Assembly (NCBI RefSeq): GCF_002902235.1
Contig: NZ_PPRL01000062.1
Span: 1 to 35,183 of the forward strand
DNA: 35,183 nt
Reading direction: 5' to 3'
DNA from: Staphylococcus ureilyticus
GTDB taxonomy: Bacteria; Bacillota; Bacilli; Staphylococcales; Staphylococcaceae
The translations under genes and the position numbers were made by a program. Positions 1-6,807 of this stretch are shown here, one piece after another. The notes under the pieces are model-generated. The model saw nothing but the letters and a program-made list of their open reading frames with translations. It searched no databases and was not told the origin of the DNA. Numbering within the stretch: position 1 is the first letter of the stretch; every line of letters begins with the position of its first letter.

Positions 1-15
1 TACAAAATTTTTAAA

Positions 16-43
16 TTGAATATTGTTTCTTTTTTGTTACAAT
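16..43 (+). promoter_or_regulatory. Likely sigma-A promoter of trhO
   Basis: TTGAAT at 16-21 and TACAAT at 38-43 are separated by 16 bases, giving a start near position 50. The untranslated leader would be about 140 bases and would contain the inverted repeat at 87-109. The call rests on consensus match only. Confidence 0.5.
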
Positions 44-86
44 ATAGTGAGGAGAATTTCGTCCTTTTATAAAAGCATATAGCAAA

Positions 87-109
87 CATTCATAATACCA
101 TTATGAATG
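87..109. repeat. Perfect 9-bp inverted repeat in the trhO leader
   Basis: CATTCATAA (87-95) and TTATGAATG (101-109) are exact reverse complements around a 5-base spacer. It lies downstream of the proposed promoter and about 80 bases before the start codon. No T-run follows, so it is not an intrinsic terminator. It could be an operator or an RNA stem. Confidence 0.6.
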
Positions 110-188
110 ATAGCCGCACGACATCACTAAACTATTAATTTTATATAAAACTATTATAAACAGAAATAAATTAGAGGAGAATAGAATT

Positions 189-1136
189 ATGGATTACAGA
201 GTATTATTGTATTATAAATATACAACGATTGAAGACCCAGAAACATTTGCTACAGAGCATTTAGATTTTTGTAAAGATTTGGAGCTTAAAGGACGTATCT
301 TAGTATCAACTGAAGGTATTAATGGTACTGTATCAGGAACAGTTGAAGCAACAGAAAAATATATGAACGCATTACAATCAGATGAAAGATTCAAAGGAAT
401 TACTTTCAAAATTGATGAAGCAGATGGTCACGCGTTTAAAAAAATGCACGTGCGTCCTAGAAAAGAAATTGTAGCATTAGATTTAGAGCAAGATATTAAC
501 CCTAAAGAACTTACTGGTAATTATTTATCACCTAAAGAATTTAAAGAAGCATTATTTGATGATGACACAATTGTTATCGATGCGCGTAATGATTATGAAT
601 ATGATTTAGGACATTTCCGTGGTGCGATTCGACCTAATATTACTCGTTTTAGAGATTTACCAGACTGGATTAAAGAAAATAAAGATCAATTTATGGATAA
701 AAAAATCGTCACTTATTGTACTGGCGGTATTCGCTGTGAGAAATTCTCCGGTTATCTACTAAGAGAAGGTTTTGAAGACGTAAGCCAACTTGAAGGTGGT
801 ATCGCCACTTATGGAAAAGATCCAGAAACAAAAGGTGAGTATTGGGACGGCAAAATGTACGTATTTGACGAACGTATCAGTGTAGATGTCAATCAAGTTG
901 AAAAAACTGTTGTAGGTAAAGAATGGTTTGATGGGACACCTTGTGAACGTTACATCAATTGCTCTAATCCCGAATGTAACCGTCAAATTTTAGTATCTGA
1001 AGAAAATGAAGCACGTTATTTAGGCGCTTGTTGCCATGAATGTGCTGAACACGAAAATAATCGCTATGTTAAAAAACATGGTATTAGTGATGAAGAAAAA
1101 GCAAAACGCCTAGAAAACTTTAAACAACTTGTCTAG
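189..1136 (+). CDS. trhO: tRNA uridine(34) hydroxylase, rhodanese family
   Basis: This 315-residue protein matches the TrhO (YceA/YbfQ) family, which uses oxygen to make 5-hydroxyuridine at position 34 of certain tRNAs, a precursor of 5-methoxyuridine or 5-carboxymethoxyuridine. An N-terminal ferredoxin-like domain (about 1-95, with STEGINGT near 40-47) precedes a rhodanese domain (about 120-215). The active-site loop is YCTGGIRCE at 176-184, with Cys177 as the expected catalytic residue and Cys183 nearby. A Cys-rich tail (about 253-286, CxxxxxC, ECN, CCHEC) looks metal-binding. GAGGAG lies before the ATG, and a perfect terminator hairpin lies 115 bases downstream. It appears monocistronic. 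The family assignment is secure; the tRNA substrate is inferred from the family. Confidence 0.95.
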   Translation: MDYRVLLYYKYTTIEDPETFATEHLDFCKDLELKGRILVSTEGINGTVSGTVEATEKYMNALQSDERFKGITFKIDEADGHAFKKMHVRPRKEIVALDLEQDINPKELTGNYLSPKEFKEALFDDDTIVIDARNDYEYDLGHFRGAIRPNITRFRDLPDWIKENKDQFMDKKIVTYCTGGIRCEKFSGYLLREGFEDVSQLEGGIATYGKDPETKGEYWDGKMYVFDERISVDVNQVEKTVVGKEWFDGTPCERYINCSNPECNRQILVSEENEARYLGACCHECAEHENNRYVKKHGISDEEKAKRLENFKQLV

Positions 1137-1250
1137 TAAATGATGCTTTGAAACACTGTATGAGCATATGATAATGTCATACAAAATATTAGACATATCT
1201 ATCTAGTTAACAAAAAAATAGTCTGGGACATAAAGTTCTTGGACAAGTGA

Positions 1251-1293
1251 AAAAGGCAATTTCTATATTATTTCAATAGAAATTGCCTTTTTT
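1251..1293. terminator. Bidirectional intrinsic terminator after trhO
   Basis: A perfect 16-bp stem (1251-1266 with 1276-1291) encloses a 9-base loop, with A-run and T-run flanks suited to termination in both directions. It is the first terminator after trhO. Confidence 0.85.
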
Positions 1294-1505
1294 CAATACT
1301 GTTTTAATTATACTTAGCTCATTGAGTTACAACTTGGATTGATATAGTGTCTTATTTTTTAAAGTATTTAACGTAAAAGTACATATGAATACATTGTATT
1401 TTGGCGAGACGTTTGCTGGAACAAGACAATCTGAAGACGAGACAGACTGAATCTGTCCCTAAGAAATCGAGCCAACAATATGCTGCAGTATTGTATAATC
1501 AAAGA

Positions 1506-1548
1506 AACACTCATATGGATTGAATTAAATCATATGAGTGTTATTTTT
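1506..1548 (+). terminator. Intrinsic terminator, orphan
   Basis: A 12-bp stem (AACACTCATATG at 1506-1517 with its complement at 1531-1542) is followed by ATTTTT. No gene ends here, because trhO already has its own terminator 215 bases upstream. It therefore suggests a separate transcript on the plus strand. Confidence 0.7.
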
Positions 1549-1798
1549 CTAGGGTTTATGTTTCAGTACCTTCTCTTTTTAAAGTTACTTTTTTTACATA
1601 ATTAGCTACCGCACACTTTATATTTATTGAGATTTTTTACATTTCACTTATTATTTGAGCAACATAATGATAACCTTTACTTATCAATTCTAATTATTAA
1701 GATTTATTTTACTTATAATAAATATGTGCTAACGTAAAAGTAAATGAATATTGCATTATTTTTCATCACATAAAATATTTAGAGATAGAAGGTTGCTT

Positions 1799-2716
1799 AT
1801 GTTTATTTTTATTCTTTCAGAAGTTATTTTGCCTATTTTACTTCTGATATTGTTGGGTTTAATACTTCAAATAAAATTTTCTTTTAATCTTAAACACTTT
1901 TCCACTTTAATAACATACTGTTTAATGCCGGCATCAGTATTTGTAAACATTTACCACATTAACATTGATATACCTTTATTACTAAACATAATATATTATA
2001 TTATCATTTTCAGCGTTATTTTAATTTTACTTGGCAATTTAATTTCTAAATGTCTACATTTGGAAAAAGGAGAAAGTGCTGCTCTAAAAAATAGTATTTC
2101 GTTAATGAATTCAGGAAATTACGGGTTACCAGTCAGTCAACTCGTATTTAGTCATAATCCAATCGGTGTCTCAGTCCAAATTTTCATTTTAGTATTTCAA
2201 AATTTACTCACATATTCTTATGGTATGTATAATCTACTATCAGCTAGTAAATCAATGGCAGATATCACACGCGGATTTTTACGTCTACCAGTTTTTCATG
2301 CACTTCTGCTAGGAATTATCTGCCAAGTTTTTACTGTTAAGCTTCCCAAAACGATTTTAATTCCCCTCGATCAACTCTCTGATGGATTTGTAGCTATAGC
2401 ACTGATTTTGTTAGGAGCACAACTTGCAAGAATTAAAATCAACTTTTTCCATCGCGTTATTTCATGGTCACTTATTGGTCGTTTAATAATAAGTCCAATA
2501 CTTTCTTTAGCAGTTATCTATTTATTAGGCTTAGACGGTGTTGTGGCACAATCACTTTTTATTGCTAGTTCTTTTCCTACTTCAAGAAATACTTCTACGA
2601 TTGCCATGGAATATCAAATTGAACCGGAATTACATGCACAAATTGTATTATTTTCTACATTATTTAGTATTTTTACAGTTACCACTGTTATCTTTTTATC
2701 TCGTATCTTGTTTTAA
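1799..2716 (+). CDS. AEC-family (auxin efflux carrier-like) membrane transporter
   Basis: This is a 305-residue, very hydrophobic protein with about ten predicted membrane helices, first helix near residues 3-22. It fits the AEC/membrane transport protein family (PF03547), which exports small organic acids or similar anions; the substrate here is unknown. The polar breaks NSGNYGLP and SFPTSRNTS lie in the conserved discontinuous regions of the two five-helix halves. The reading frame stays open up to a TTG at 1751, but the ATG at 1799 has AGAAGG at a proper distance and begins directly with the first helix, so it was chosen. It converges on the YitT-family gene, with a shared terminator between them. 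No partner gene hints at the substrate. Confidence 0.85.
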   Translation: MFIFILSEVILPILLLILLGLILQIKFSFNLKHFSTLITYCLMPASVFVNIYHINIDIPLLLNIIYYIIIFSVILILLGNLISKCLHLEKGESAALKNSISLMNSGNYGLPVSQLVFSHNPIGVSVQIFILVFQNLLTYSYGMYNLLSASKSMADITRGFLRLPVFHALLLGIICQVFTVKLPKTILIPLDQLSDGFVAIALILLGAQLARIKINFFHRVISWSLIGRLIISPILSLAVIYLLGLDGVVAQSLFIASSFPTSRNTSTIAMEYQIEPELHAQIVLFSTLFSIFTVTTVIFLSRILF

Positions 2717-2762
2717 AAATTGGTAATGATAACATATTTATCCCATAACAAATGCGCATATA

Positions 2763-2805
2763 AAAATACCAGCCATCCAATATATAAATGAAAGACTGGT
2801 ATTTT
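2763..2805. terminator. Bidirectional terminator between convergent genes
   Basis: AAAATACCAG at 2763-2772 pairs with CTGGTATTTT at 2796-2805 around a 23-base loop. It serves the transporter on the plus strand and the YitT-family gene on the minus strand. The large loop makes it weaker than the other terminators here. Confidence 0.65.
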
Positions 2806-2847
2806 CAAATTTTTGTAGTTAATTTGAAGATATTTGCTTTTCTATGC

Positions 2848-3687
2848 TTATTGTAATTTCATAAACCCATTTCCTAGGACATCTCGTACATCATGGATTA
2901 CTAAAAAGGCATTTTCATCATGACGATTTACAATTTTTTTAATTCTAGCTAACTGATTTTGAGGAACGACTACGTAAAGCACATTCGTCTCTTTTTGTTG
3001 ATATCCTCCTACACCATTTAGCAGTGTTGAGCCACGACCTGTTTCTTCATTAATTTGTTTACTAATGTCTGCATTAAAATCTGAAATAATAGTAATCGCT
3101 TTTTTAGGATTAAATCCTTCTATTACAAAAGACATGCTTTTTTCAACGATAAACAACATGACAATAGTATAAAGTACATTTTGTATAGGTAAGACAAGTA
3201 AGAATGATAAAACTATCAATGAATCAAGTATAAATAATGCTTGTGACGTTTTAATTTCGCTGTATTTGTTTATAATTTTTGCAATAACTGAAGTACCGCC
3301 CAATGTACTACGGGCAGATATCACAAAGCCTGTACCGATACCAATGAGCACGCCTGAAAAAATAGTATTGATAAAATCAGACTCTAAATTTAAATTAAAA
3401 GATTCAGTAATACCCAAGAAGAATGAACTTGCAACCACAGTAATCAAAGTATAAAGTGCAGTTGTTTTACTTAGATATTTCCAACCAACACCAATTAATA
3501 TGATGTTAATGATAAGTGTCGTCAACGCTGGAGAAAGACCTAAAGTATATTTTAGATTCAAAGAAATACCGACTGTGCCACCTTCTCCTAAATTTGAAGC
3601 TAAAACAAAAGAATTGACGCCTATTGCAATTAAAAAAGTACCTAAAAGACAAAAACAAATATTTTTCAGATGAATTTTATATACCAT
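2848..3687 (-). CDS. YitT-family membrane protein (DUF161 plus DUF2179)
   Basis: This 279-residue integral membrane protein has five to six hydrophobic segments between about residues 10 and 185. Its soluble C-terminal domain (about 195-279) contains the GRGSTLLNGVGGY stretch typical of DUF2179. This is the YitT family arrangement. The physiological role is unsettled; members are annotated as putative transporters. The ATG is preceded by AGAGGTG at about 8 bases. A candidate promoter lies at 3743-3769, and a terminator-like hairpin plus a second promoter-like sequence lie further upstream. It stands alone on its strand between two terminators. Confidence 0.85.
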   Translation of the reverse strand: MVYKIHLKNICFCLLGTFLIAIGVNSFVLASNLGEGGTVGISLNLKYTLGLSPALTTLIINIILIGVGWKYLSKTTALYTLITVVASSFFLGITESFNLNLESDFINTIFSGVLIGIGTGFVISARSTLGGTSVIAKIINKYSEIKTSQALFILDSLIVLSFLLVLPIQNVLYTIVMLFIVEKSMSFVIEGFNPKKAITIISDFNADISKQINEETGRGSTLLNGVGGYQQKETNVLYVVVPQNQLARIKKIVNRHDENAFLVIHDVRDVLGNGFMKLQ

Positions 3688-3742
3688 TGAACCAACACCT
3701 CTTTCTATAGATTAATCTATTTTTTGAACAACCATTTTCTTA

Positions 3743-3769
3743 ACTATACTTCGTCCATTTTGCTTTCAA
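3743..3769 (-). promoter_or_regulatory. Candidate promoter of the YitT-family gene
   Basis: On the minus strand TTGAAA (3769-3764) and TATAGT (3748-3743) are 15 bases apart, shorter than ideal. An alternative -35 of TGTTGA gives 17 bases. A start near 3735 would leave a leader of about 50 bases. Confidence 0.35.
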
Positions 3770-3770
3770 C

Positions 3771-3807
3771 ACAAAAAGAAACTTTTCAGCAATAGCTAAA
3801 AAGTTTC
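3771..3807 (-). terminator. Terminator-like hairpin upstream of the YitT-family gene
   Basis: GAAACTTTT (3778-3786) pairs with AAAAGTTTC (3799-3807), with an inner AGC/GCT pairing, and on the minus strand is followed by CTTTTT. No gene ends here. It could end a short RNA started at the promoter-like sequence at 3849-3877, or stop read-through from sceD. Confidence 0.5.
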
Positions 3808-3848
3808 AGAATTACAATTTCAAATTATAATTTTTTAATACAGAAAAC

Positions 3849-3877
3849 ATAATAATAAAAATACGTATGTTTTTCAA
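3849..3877 (-). promoter_or_regulatory. Promoter-like sequence upstream of the orphan hairpin
   Basis: TTGAAA (3877-3872) and TATTAT (3854-3849) are 17 bases apart on the minus strand, with a start near 3842. Any transcript would meet the hairpin at 3807-3778 after only about 35 bases. It may be a chance match in AT-rich DNA. Confidence 0.35.
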
Positions 3878-3980
3878 TGTATGCGGGTTATGTTGAATTA
3901 TAAGTATATAATGTTTACTTCAATTTATTATAAGCTGTTTAATATTATGCTCTAATTTAATCATTTTCATGTTCCACTAA

Positions 3981-4020
3981 AAAATGAAAAATCCCTAGAT
4001 TCTATAAAAGAACCTAGGGA
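3981..4020 (-). terminator. Intrinsic terminator of sceD
   Basis: TCCCTAG (3992-3998) pairs with CTAGGGA (4014-4020), and an inner TTC/GAA pairing follows one mismatch. On the minus strand the stem is followed by a T-rich run (3991-3981). It lies about 40 bases after the sceD stop codon. Confidence 0.8.
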
Positions 4021-4057
4021 CTGATGATACAATATTTCAAAATTAAATATTATTTTA

Positions 4058-4759
4058 TTATGCAGTAACCCACTGTGAAGGGCCAACTTCATCATATAAT
4101 TTTTGAGCTGCTGCATCTTGAACTGCTTCTGGTGCATTAGCAGCTGGTTGACCTTGATATTCAGCTGGAGCTACTGAATCCCATGTACTTTGTAGGAATT
4201 GGAACTTACCTGAAGCACCTGATGATGGGTTTGTAGCATGAATATCGCCACCTGATTCACGTTGTGCAATTTGTTGTAAGTGTGCATTCACACCTGATGA
4301 GCTAGTTGAAGCTTCATTTGAGCTTGATGATTGAGTTGAAGCTTTTGTAGTTGCTTCTTGTTGTGGTTGTTGCGTTTGCTCAGTTTGTGGAGCAGCTTGT
4401 TGAGCTGGTTGCTCAGTTTGTACTTCTTGTGCTGGTTGTTCAGTTTGTGCTTGTTGAGGTTGTTCAACAGAAGTTGTTTGTTCTGATGATACATCTTCAC
4501 TAGAACCTCCACCAAAACTCCATGACCATGTTTGGCCATCTGATTCAAAATTATAATTTGTACCATTATAATTAAAGTTATAGTTATATGCACCCTCTTG
4601 TACAGGTGATGCATTTAATTGTTCTGGATTAGATTGTGCTAAGTTTGCTAATTCTGCTTTGTCAACACCTTGTTCAGCTGCGTCTGCTGAGTTTCCTGCT
4701 GCAAATCCTGTTACGCCTAAACCTACTGCTAATGTTGAAGCTAATACTGTTTTTTTCAT
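4058..4759 (-). CDS. sceD: Secreted lytic transglycosylase SceD
   Basis: This 233-residue protein cleaves peptidoglycan glycan strands outside the cell and takes part in wall turnover and daughter-cell separation. It has a signal peptide (1-27, basic MKK start, hydrophobic core, cleavage near ADA-A). An SceD-type N-terminal segment rich in Tyr and Asn (about 56-83) follows. A Gln/Glu/Thr/Ser-rich linker spans about 90-155, with QTEQPAQ twice (105-111 and 114-120). The C-terminal transglycosylase domain (about 157-233) contains QRESGG; Glu168 is the expected catalytic acid, followed by [16 protein letters not shown] precedes the ATG. A WalR box lies about 120 bases upstream and a terminator follows. 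It is a single-gene unit. IsaA is the paralogous family; the linker and short catalytic domain favour SceD. Confidence 0.93.
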   Translation of the reverse strand: MKKTVLASTLAVGLGVTGFAAGNSADAAEQGVDKAELANLAQSNPEQLNASPVQEGAYNYNFNYNGTNYNFESDGQTWSWSFGGGSSEDVSSEQTTSVEQPQQAQTEQPAQEVQTEQPAQQAAPQTEQTQQPQQEATTKASTQSSSSNEASTSSSGVNAHLQQIAQRESGGDIHATNPSSGASGKFQFLQSTWDSVAPAEYQGQPAANAPEAVQDAAAQKLYDEVGPSQWVTA

Positions 4760-4820
4760 TTTTAAAAATTCCTCCTATAAGGTAAATAATTTTTTTCGTT
4801 ATGATTAATTTGCAAGTACA

Positions 4821-4895
4821 ACTATAACATCTTAAAAACAGTAGTAGGTTACAGCCAAATAAAAAAGTACACCCTTTCTTTACATGGTGATTACA
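4821..4895 (-). promoter_or_regulatory. sceD control region with WalR box
   Basis: On the minus strand TGTAAT-N5-TGTAAA (4895-4879) fits the WalR consensus TGTWAH-N5-TGTWAH completely. WalR is the essential response regulator of wall metabolism in low-GC Gram-positives, and autolysin genes, sceD among them, belong to its regulon in S. aureus. A -10-like TATAGT lies downstream at 4826-4821, without a good -35 at 17 bases, as is common for activator-dependent promoters. The box is about 55 bases upstream of the -10. Confidence 0.7.
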
Positions 4896-5207
4896 TTTAT
4901 AAAATAGAATATAAGCATCATCAACTATGTTGAAAACTGCTATGAAAGTTTATGTGACTATTTAACAAATATAGTGAGCGTAATAAAATTGTAATTTATC
5001 AGATTATTCTGTATTATTTCGAGATAAATTTCTACCTTCTTATAAAAGTACATTTTCCTATAAAGTATGTATTTTAGCTATTCCTATTGTCTATTGTTAA
5101 TTTAATAGACAATAAGAATAGCCTGATAGAAGTATAATTAAATAGTAGGATTAAATATATTAGATTTGATGGGTTAAATTAACGGGGAGTTGGGAGTGCT
5201 TGAAATA
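4896..5207. other. Gene-free region between sceD control region and ssb, with a long imperfect inverted repeat
   Basis: No coding sequence was seen. The main structure is an inverted repeat of two 19-base arms (5077-5095 and 5104-5122) with one mismatch and an 8-base loop. No T-run follows on either strand, so it is not a classical terminator, although it lies 85 bases past the ssb stop codon. Confidence 0.6.
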
Positions 5208-5627
5208 TTATACAATTTCATAAATTTCGTTTTCTTCAAAATCAAATTGACTTATAAGATCTGGGTTTTGATCTATTGGAAGTGGATCAAAAAGTGTTTC
5301 ATCTTCATTTTTAGAACGTGGGGACATAAATTTAATAGTTTCAATAAAAATTTCTGATACAAAATGCATCTGTCCTTCTTTTTCAAATTTTCTCGATTGC
5401 ATTTGTCCAGTTATACCAACCAATGAACCTTGATTGATATATTTTTCGACATTATTAGCAATTTTTCCGAATGCCTTACAAAATAAATAATCACAAATAA
5501 CTTTTTGATTTTTATCTTTATAATTTCTTGGGACGGCTACGCAAAATGTAGCTAGTTTATTACCTTCCTTCTCATAAATTTTAGGGTCCTTTGTTAGTCT
5601 CCCTACAATGACAATACTGTTAATCAT
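5208..5627 (-). CDS. Single-stranded DNA-binding protein, short SsbB/YwpH type
   Basis: This 139-residue protein carries an OB fold over about 1-105, with MINSIVIVGRLTKDP at the start and typical SSB patterns (FCVAVPRNYKD, GSLVGITGQMQSRKFE). It lacks the long Gly/Gln/Pro linker and acidic DDDLPF tip of the replicative SSB, although the tail (about 115-139) is acidic. In B. subtilis the corresponding short paralogue SsbB (YwpH), near ywpF, protects incoming DNA during transformation. The same role here is inferred from synteny and length. The ribosome binding site AGGAGGTGAC is very strong. A sigma-A promoter is at 5650-5678; no SigH-type promoter was recognised. It is divergent from ywpF. Confidence 0.88.
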   Translation of the reverse strand: MINSIVIVGRLTKDPKIYEKEGNKLATFCVAVPRNYKDKNQKVICDYLFCKAFGKIANNVEKYINQGSLVGITGQMQSRKFEKEGQMHFVSEIFIETIKFMSPRSKNEDETLFDPLPIDQNPDLISQFDFEENEIYEIV

Positions 5628-5649
5628 ATGTCACCTCCTCTATAAGTAA

Positions 5650-5678
5650 ATCATAAAAAATTCACATGATTCCGTCAA
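5650..5678 (-). promoter_or_regulatory. Sigma-A promoter of ssb
   Basis: On the minus strand TTGACG (5678-5673) and TATGAT (5655-5650) are 17 bases apart, with a start near 5643, just upstream of the ribosome binding site. This implies a very short leader. Confidence 0.6.
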
Positions 5679-5816
5679 AATACAGTTTTTATAATTTCAA
5701 AAAGTAAATGACTACAAAATTCTACTTTTTTCACCTTTATCATAGAAAATTACGTTATAATGATAATATAAATACATTTTATGTAGAGTTTAAATTAATT
5801 AAATGGATGTGAGACG

Positions 5817-6257
5817 ATGAAAACATTTAAAGCCGTTCGATTTCAAATCGTATCAGAAAATGGTGGCTTAACTGAGTACGAATTAGAAGATGGTGTCATC
5901 ATCAATAAGGAAAACAGTGGCACTGGCTGGTTGCTTGAAATCGTCATTTCAGATTATCATTATGAAACTATGAAAACATATATGGATAACGAAACATTAT
6001 TAGACATACGTGTCGTTATCACTAGACCTGCTAACGATCCAGCTTTATTTGATGCAACCATTAAACATATCATTCAATTAGAAAATACAATTTCTGTTGT
6101 TTGTGAATGTCACATTTACACATTAAGACAAGTTTATGCTGAAAGTTTATTAGAACAATTAATAGATGAAGGTTTATCTGGTGAAGACTTGAAGAAATCC
6201 TTTAATAGAATGATGCAATCTAAACCAAGACTGAAGGATGAAAAAGTAGATAAATAA
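5817..6257 (+). CDS. ywpF: YwpF-like protein
   Basis: This 146-residue soluble protein matches the YwpF family of Firmicutes, found beside ssb and fabZ-type genes. Its biochemical function is not known. It has no signal peptide or membrane segment. The N-terminal half is beta-rich (MKTFKAVRFQIVSENG) and the C-terminal third is helical and charged, ending in lysine-rich DEKVDK. GTGAG precedes the ATG. A good -10 (TATAAT at 5756-5761) lies upstream without a clear -35. The gene is convergent with fabZ and shares its terminator. Confidence 0.75.
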   Translation: MKTFKAVRFQIVSENGGLTEYELEDGVIINKENSGTGWLLEIVISDYHYETMKTYMDNETLLDIRVVITRPANDPALFDATIKHIIQLENTISVVCECHIYTLRQVYAESLLEQLIDEGLSGEDLKKSFNRMMQSKPRLKDEKVDK

Positions 6258-6304
6258 AAAATAGTGTTACAGCCCGTTTTAAACAGTCTGTAACACTATT
6301 TTTT
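6256..6304. terminator. Bidirectional terminator between ywpF and fabZ
   Basis: ATAGTGTTACAG (6261-6272) pairs perfectly with 6288-6299, and flanking A5 and T5 extend the stem. It lies directly after both stop codons. Confidence 0.9.
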
Positions 6305-6306
6305 TA

Positions 6307-6744
6307 TTATTTGTCTTGCAAAGCAAATGTTAACTCACAACTACATGCTAATTGTCCATCTACTGTTGCCTTAGCACTACCTTTACCAATAGGGCCTCTG
6401 AGCTTCGTGATTTCAACTTCTAAGCGCAAAGTATCTCCAGGTGTTACTTGTTTTTTAAAACGACATTTATCGATACCAGCAAATAGTGCAAGTTTTCCCT
6501 TGTTTGCTTCGCTATTTAACATAGCGACAGCACCTGTTTGTGCTAAAGCTTCAGTAATTAATACGCCAGGCATTACTGCATATTCTGGAAAATGACCTTG
6601 AAAGAATGGTTCATTACCTGAAACTTGTTTAATTGCTACACATCGTTGACCTTCATCGTATTCTACAACACGATCAATCAATAAAAATGGTTGCCTATGT
6701 GGAATAATCTCTTTTATTTGGTTGTAGTCAAAAATTGTTTCCAT
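6307..6744 (-). CDS. fabZ: 3-hydroxyacyl-ACP dehydratase FabZ
   Basis: This 145-residue hot-dog-fold enzyme dehydrates beta-hydroxyacyl-ACP in the elongation cycle of type II fatty acid synthesis. The signature [16 protein letters not shown] (47-62) carries catalytic His51, and Glu65 lies in [10 protein letters not shown]. The length is usual for the family. GGAGG precedes the ATG. It is the last gene of ywzB-murA-fabZ, 63 bases after murA, and ends at a strong terminator, so membrane lipid and wall precursor synthesis share a transcript. Confidence 0.97.
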   Translation of the reverse strand: METIFDYNQIKEIIPHRQPFLLIDRVVEYDEGQRCVAIKQVSGNEPFFQGHFPEYAVMPGVLITEALAQTGAVAMLNSEANKGKLALFAGIDKCRFKKQVTPGDTLRLEVEITKLRGPIGKGSAKATVDGQLACSCELTFALQDK

Positions 6745-6807
6745 AATTTGCTTCCTCCAACTTTACTTCTCTCTGTTTCCAATTTATTAATATAATATAT
6801 TATAACA

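Larger units (their letters stand above)
1137..1798. other. Gene-free region with repeat motif, duplicated 13-mer and candidate small RNA
   Basis: No convincing coding sequence is seen in these 660 bases. The stretch holds GTCTGGGACATAAA at 1221-1234, a motif I know as part of dispersed staphylococcal intergenic repeats. It also holds two terminators (1251-1293 and 1506-1548). Between them are nested inverted repeats: TTGGC 1401-1405 with GCCAA 1471-1475; GACAGA 1441-1446 with TCTGTC 1452-1457; ACAATA 1475-1480 with TATTGT 1489-1494. The 13-mer TAACGTAAAAGTA occurs at 1369-1381 and again at 1730-1742. A structured plus-strand RNA ending near 1548 would explain the arrangement, but no strong promoter was found: TTGAGT at 1322 and TATAGT at 1343 are only 15 apart. 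Confidence 0.5.
3688..4057. other. Gene-free region between sceD and the YitT-family gene
   Basis: No coding sequence was seen. Read on the minus strand it contains, in order: the sceD terminator (3981-4020), a promoter-like TTGAAA-17-TATTAT (3849-3877), a hairpin with a T-rich tail (3771-3807), a second promoter-like TTGAAA-15-TATAGT (3743-3769), and the ribosome binding site of the YitT-family gene. Confidence 0.5.

Noticed and set aside
1751-1798. N-terminal extension of the AEC transporter from a TTG start
   Set aside because: No ribosome binding site before the TTG; the extension is polar and precedes the first helix, whereas the ATG at 1799 has a good site.
2538-2726. Small open frame inside the AEC transporter gene
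   Set aside because: It is a shifted-frame shadow of the transporter without its own ribosome binding site.
4288-4614. 108-codon open frame overlapping sceD
   Set aside because: A frame-shifted shadow created by the repetitive Gln-rich linker codons; Lys/Asn/Gln-rich with no recognisable domain.
5650-5760. Search for a SigH-type competence promoter before ssb
   Set aside because: The only convincing match is a sigma-A promoter (TTGACG-17-TATGAT); nothing fitting a SigH promoter was recognised.
5755-5773. PerR/Fur-like TTATAAT-type sequence upstream of ywpF
   Set aside because: It matches the PerR box at only about 12 of 15 positions in AT-rich DNA and coincides with the -10 TATAAT; too weak to claim.
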